Part shown: piece after piece, positions 60,438 to 64,000 of the stretch
Position numbering within the stretch: position 1 is the first letter of the stretch
Layout of the letters: every line of letters begins with the position of its first letter
Assembly: GCA_043804925.1 (NCBI GenBank)
Contig: JAZDIP010000036.1
Coordinates: forward strand, 14,550 to 78,549
Source: ChocPot-Mid sp043804925
GTDB taxonomy: Bacteria > Bacteroidota > Ignavibacteria > Kapaibacteriales > UBA2268
DNA: 64,000 nt
Direction of reading: 5' to 3'
The notes under the pieces: generated by a model
Database searches by the model: none
Seen by the model: the letters and a program-made list of their open reading frames with translations, nothing else
What the model was told of the DNA's origin: nothing
Program-made: the position numbers and the translations under genes

Positions 60438-62540
60438 CTATCTAATCAACATCATTTTTCCAAATTCAACTCTATCAGCACTAATCAGCTTATAATAATA
60501 AATTCCATCCGGTAAATTACCAGCATCGAACCTTACCTGATGCTCACCTTCGTTTAGGAAATTATTCTCAAGATTTGCTAGTTCCCGACCATAGGTATCA
60601 AATACTTTTAGATTTACAAATGTAGGTTGAACAAGATAATATTTTATTGTTGTTGATTCGGAAAATGGATTGGGATAGCATTGAACACTTTCCGATTTGT
60701 TCCGGGTATTATCTTCTGTTTTTAAAATCACACCTCCTTCACGGAATACCATAAGTCCTCCGAAAGTGCTGCCCATCCATTTATTACCATATTGATCAGT
60801 AGCTATTGAATTAACCTGACTATTTGGCATATCTGAATTTTGACTTGTAAAAATTGACCAATTCTCTCCATCAATTTTTAATAATCCTGCCCAAGTCCCA
60901 ATCCATTTAATGTTTCTATCATCAACTGCTATTGAAGTTACACTAGTATAAGGCAATATAGAATTTTTACTATCGTACAAAGTCCAATTAAATCCATCAA
61001 ATTTCTGTAAATTATCATTTCCGGAAGCTACCCATAAAACATTTTCTTTATCAAACACTAATTTATCGGTTTCAAAAATTCCCTGTATAGGATTAAATGA
61101 TGAATCAAGCGTTGTCCAGTTAGTACCATCAACATTGATAATATTTTCCCTTGTGAAAATCCAAAGTATATTTGAGCTATCAACAGCTAAACCACCAATA
61201 TAATTATCAGACAGGATGGAGTTTGTAGTATCGTGTAAAACCCAATTGATACCATCAAATTCAACCAAACCTTGATTTGTAGCAACCCATAAGATATTAC
61301 TATTATCAAAAACAGCGGAATGTACCCTACTATTATATGGAATAGTCATATTTTCACACTTGTATGTTATCCAGTTTCCATCTTTAAATGTAGATAAACT
61401 TCCTGGTGTGACTATCCAAATATGTCCTTTTTTATCTAAAATAAATCCTTCTCCCAATTTATTTGAACCTTTAATATCAGGTTGAATTTCGAAATTAACT
61501 CCATCAAAAATTGAAATTAGACCTTGATTTGATATCCATTTTTGATTAATTCCATCAACAATAACCGAACTAACCCAGTTATCAGGAATATTGGAATTAT
61601 AATCTCTAAAAATAATTGTGTCATTTTCTGTACATTGTACCAATCCACTTCTCGTTCCATAATATAAATCACTTCCATCAAACTTTATATCAGAGACAGA
61701 ATATTTGTAACCGGGGATATTTTCAGTAATAAAAATTTCATTAACAATATCAAACTTTGCAATTCCCCATTCATTTGCTATCCAAAGGAAATTATCATTA
61801 TCGAAAGTGAGAGAATAAATTTCATGTTGAAATTCAAAGACTTTCCAATTATTCCCGTCAAATTTTGCAAATGATTTGCCATTGGTAATCCAAAGAGTAT
61901 TTGAAGAATCAAAGCAAATTGCACTTGTTTGTCTGTCTCGTTCATCAAAAAAATCCAAATGAATTATTTCATATCCATTTGAGTTATAACTGCTTAAAAA
62001 ATTGTTTAAACCTACAAAAACGTTTCCTGTTTTATCAATTTCTATATCCCTGACATAATATTCCCAATTCTTACCAAAATAATCAACAATATCGAGAAAT
62101 TGGTTAAACTCAAAAACAGAAATTCCTTTTGCAGTACCTACCCACATTCTTCCTTGATTATCGCAAGTCAAATCAGAAATTTGATTATCACATAATTCCG
62201 AGTTCTCAATATTATAAACTTCCCAATTTTCTCCGTCAAACACAGCTATCCCTTTGCTTGTACCAAACCATATCATTCCTATTGAATCTTTAGCAATTGC
62301 AGAAACATACAAATCAGGTAATTCCGAATTGAGGTTATTGAAAAATTCAACTTCTCCTGTAGATTTATCAATTTTTATTAATCCAATACCACCAGCCCAA
62401 ATATAATCTTCGTCAATCAGAATTGAATAACAATACAATTTTGTGTAGCTAATCCACTCGGGATTTTGTGAATGTAAAGTAATATTACTAAACAGAATAT
62501 TAAAGAATAATGTTAAAAATATAGTTATTACTGATTTCAT
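60438..62540 (-). CDS. T9SS-exported two-component-regulator-type propeller protein
   Basis: An exported protein of 700 residues. The frame opens at 62564, but ATG 62540 is preceded by GGGA and starts the signal peptide (MKSVITIFLTLFFNILF). Residues 25-600 are built from about 14 repeats of WxG[TS]xxGlxxFDGxxWxxYxxxNS type (MIWFGTSKGIAVFDGENW and RMWVGTAKGISVFEF), the reg_prop blades of extracellular propellers in hybrid two-component sensors. Here they are free-standing. The sorting domain begins CYPNPFSESTTIKYYL and ends VEFGKMMLIR. Its DNA is almost identical to that of the next gene. No catalytic domain. Confidence 0.85.
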   Translation of the reverse strand: MKSVITIFLTLFFNILFSNITLHSQNPEWISYTKLYCYSILIDEDYIWAGGIGLIKIDKSTGEVEFFNNLNSELPDLYVSAIAKDSIGMIWFGTSKGIAVFDGENWEVYNIENSELCDNQISDLTCDNQGRMWVGTAKGISVFEFNQFLDIVDYFGKNWEYYVRDIEIDKTGNVFVGLNNFLSSYNSNGYEIIHLDFFDERDRQTSAICFDSSNTLWITNGKSFAKFDGNNWKVFEFQHEIYSLTFDNDNFLWIANEWGIAKFDIVNEIFITENIPGYKYSVSDIKFDGSDLYYGTRSGLVQCTENDTIIFRDYNSNIPDNWVSSVIVDGINQKWISNQGLISIFDGVNFEIQPDIKGSNKLGEGFILDKKGHIWIVTPGSLSTFKDGNWITYKCENMTIPYNSRVHSAVFDNSNILWVATNQGLVEFDGINWVLHDTTNSILSDNYIGGLAVDSSNILWIFTRENIINVDGTNWTTLDSSFNPIQGIFETDKLVFDKENVLWVASGNDNLQKFDGFNWTLYDSKNSILPYTSVTSIAVDDRNIKWIGTWAGLLKIDGENWSIFTSQNSDMPNSQVNSIATDQYGNKWMGSTFGGLMVFREGGVILKTEDNTRNKSESVQCYPNPFSESTTIKYYLVQPTFVNLKVFDTYGRELANLENNFLNEGEHQVRFDAGNLPDGIYYYKLISADRVEFGKMMLIR

Positions 62541-62593
62541 TTTTATCCCGTTATTTTTTATCATTTATAAATTCATAATTAATTATTTTATTT

Positions 62594-63937
62594 TTACTGA
62601 ATCAGCAACATCTTCCCGAACTCGACTTTATTTCCAATAATGAGTTTATAATAATAAATTCCATCCGTCAAATTACCTGCATCGAATTTTACCTGATGCT
62701 CACCTTCGTTTAGGAAATTATTCTCAAGATTTGCTAGTTCCCGACCATAGGTATCAAATACTTTTAGATTAACAAATGTAGGTTGAACAAGATAATATTT
62801 TATTGTTGTTGATTCGGAGAATGGATTGGGATAGCATTGAACAGTTTCCGATTTTTTCTGGATATTATCTTCAGTTTTTAATATTACTCCACCTTCCCGA
62901 AAAACAGCGAGATAATTATATCCACCAATCCAAATATTTCCAAATCTGTCTATCTCCAAAGTTTCGATTTTGTTAAATGTAATATTTGAGTTTCCGGTAT
63001 GCCAGTGTTTCCATATAGAACCGTCCCATTTTACTAATCCATTCCAGGTTGCCAACCACATAATGTTATTTTTATCAAAAGCAATTTTTGAAATACTATC
63101 ACAAGGAAGCCCTGAATTTGACCTGTCATATAAAGCCCATCCTGTATCATTTACCATCAAAAGTCCATCCTCTGACCATGATTCTCGTGCTGCCCAAATA
63201 TTATTATCTTTATCTTCAGCTATTGACTTATATCCACCATGAGGTTTTTTCCAATCCAATGAATCGTACATATCTATGAAGTATTCGCAGGTATCACCGT
63301 CAAACTTCAGTAATCCTTTATATTCATTCGAAGGCATTTCATCCCATGAAGTGCCAATCCAAACATTATCATTATGATCGACTTTAATGGATTGTGGCAT
63401 TAATAATAATGGAAAATCATCAAAAAATATTATATTCCAAACAGTCCAATTTGTACCATTATATTTTAATAATCCACAATCATCTATAAACCATAAATTT
63501 CCTTTTTCATCAATATCAATATCTGCACATAATGGATTTTTCCATTTTTCAATGTTAATACTAATCCATTTATTATTTTCATATTTGGAAATTCCACCAA
63601 TATCATCAGGATGAGGTTTGAAGTTGTCGTGTCCAGCCCAAAGGTTGTTTTCTTTATCAACACATAATGTATTGACATAATTATTTTGTAAATCAGAATT
63701 TGTTGTATCATAAGTTGTAAAGTTGGAACCATCATATTTAATAACCCCAGAACCACCTGAATAATATTTAGACGAGTTAAACCAAATATTGTCTGTAGAA
63801 TCAATAGCGATTGAATTTACAGTGCCATGTGGCACTCCTATTGAATCAAAGGGGAAAACAATCCACTCAGGATTTTGTGAATATGAAGCAACATTATTAA
63901 GAAGGAATAATGACAATATGACTACTAATTTTTTCAT
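62594..63937 (-). CDS. T9SS-exported propeller protein, paralogue
   Basis: An exported protein of 447 residues. The frame opens at 63967, but GGAG eight bases before ATG 63937 (MKKLVVILSLFLLNNVASYS) marks the start. It has the same SQNPEWI start after the signal peptide as its neighbour and about eight propeller blades (NIWFNSSKYYSGGSGVIKYD and NLWFIDDCGLLKYNGTNW). The sorting domain CYPNPFSESTTIKYYL...VEFGKMLLIQ is 3 differences in about 160 bases from the neighbour's. It lies 53 bases upstream of the other gene on the same strand, so the pair is a tandem duplication with different numbers of blades. Confidence 0.85.
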   Translation of the reverse strand: MKKLVVILSLFLLNNVASYSQNPEWIVFPFDSIGVPHGTVNSIAIDSTDNIWFNSSKYYSGGSGVIKYDGSNFTTYDTTNSDLQNNYVNTLCVDKENNLWAGHDNFKPHPDDIGGISKYENNKWISINIEKWKNPLCADIDIDEKGNLWFIDDCGLLKYNGTNWTVWNIIFFDDFPLLLMPQSIKVDHNDNVWIGTSWDEMPSNEYKGLLKFDGDTCEYFIDMYDSLDWKKPHGGYKSIAEDKDNNIWAARESWSEDGLLMVNDTGWALYDRSNSGLPCDSISKIAFDKNNIMWLATWNGLVKWDGSIWKHWHTGNSNITFNKIETLEIDRFGNIWIGGYNYLAVFREGGVILKTEDNIQKKSETVQCYPNPFSESTTIKYYLVQPTFVNLKVFDTYGRELANLENNFLNEGEHQVKFDAGNLTDGIYYYKLIIGNKVEFGKMLLIQ

Positions 63938-64000
63938 AAAATTTTCTCCACACTCAGAATAAATCAATTTATTTGACCAAATTTAAGAAAATTATTGTCA

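Noticed and set aside
60438..63937. Hybrid two-component sensors
   Set aside because: The propeller blades are those of such sensors, but there is no transmembrane helix after them and no kinase or receiver domain; both end in a T9SS sorting domain.

Overview
The window reads as a chromosomal segment of an AT-rich, Gram-negative member of the Bacteroidota/Chlorobi (FCB) group. An Ignavibacteria- or Kapabacteria-like lineage is my best guess. Seven complete genes end in the conserved C-terminal sorting domain of type IX secretion (T9SS) cargo. There are also an LptF/LptG permease, a TonB-dependent receptor and a 2-oxoglutarate dehydrogenase E1 fused to an E2 catalytic domain. Several genes carry clear Shine-Dalgarno sequences (GGAG, AGGAGG), unlike typical Bacteroidia. 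No phage, plasmid or CRISPR array is visible.

Layout. 1-7.3 kb: the 3' end of an lptF/lptG gene converges on a tight five-gene glycan operon (three GT4, one WaaE-like GT2, one methyltransferase), followed by glycogen synthase. 7.5-15.3 kb: a TerB-like membrane protein, a repeat-rich intergenic region, then three secreted-protein genes. The first of these has a GTG start behind a strong RBS and is followed by a terminator-like hairpin. 15.4-22.3 kb (minus): a TMTC-like glycosyltransferase with TPRs, tilS with an odd N-terminal extension, and a large Asp-box T9SS protein. 22.7-30.1 kb: lipoproteins, a YceI-MarR pair with candidate operators, an orphan response regulator, a penicillin-acylase homologue with Cys at the nucleophile position, and a sugar epimerase. 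30.3-33.9 kb: GDP-mannose pyrophosphorylase fused to a degenerate phosphomannomutase, a PTS EIIA protein and SufE.

34-44.1 kb is the most fluid region. It has two toxin-antitoxin-like pairs, two T9SS cargo genes with almost identical C-terminal cassettes, an orphan fragment of such a cassette, kgd, and a wrecked transposase and GxxExxY gene. 44.1-58.5 kb: a secreted esterase, fmdB, pth-rplY-prs with tRNA-Gln, a second TMTC-like protein, a CtpA-type protease operon, a ZIP transporter and a TonB receptor. 58.6-64 kb (minus): a PLP decarboxylase, a 56-residue gene and two paralogous propeller T9SS proteins.

The most notable observations concern the T9SS cargo and the small repeats. Three cargo genes share a ~50-bp upstream element that resembles an ECF-sigma promoter. 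Pairs of cargo genes share C-terminal DNA that is almost identical although the rest of the genes differ. Several families of short repeats (palindromic GGAGAGGGG units, GCAGACA units, ATTCGTAA units) sit inside open reading frames and are translated in frame. Together these suggest that repeat insertion and recombination remodel surface proteins here. All functional calls are from reading the sequence; no database search was run.
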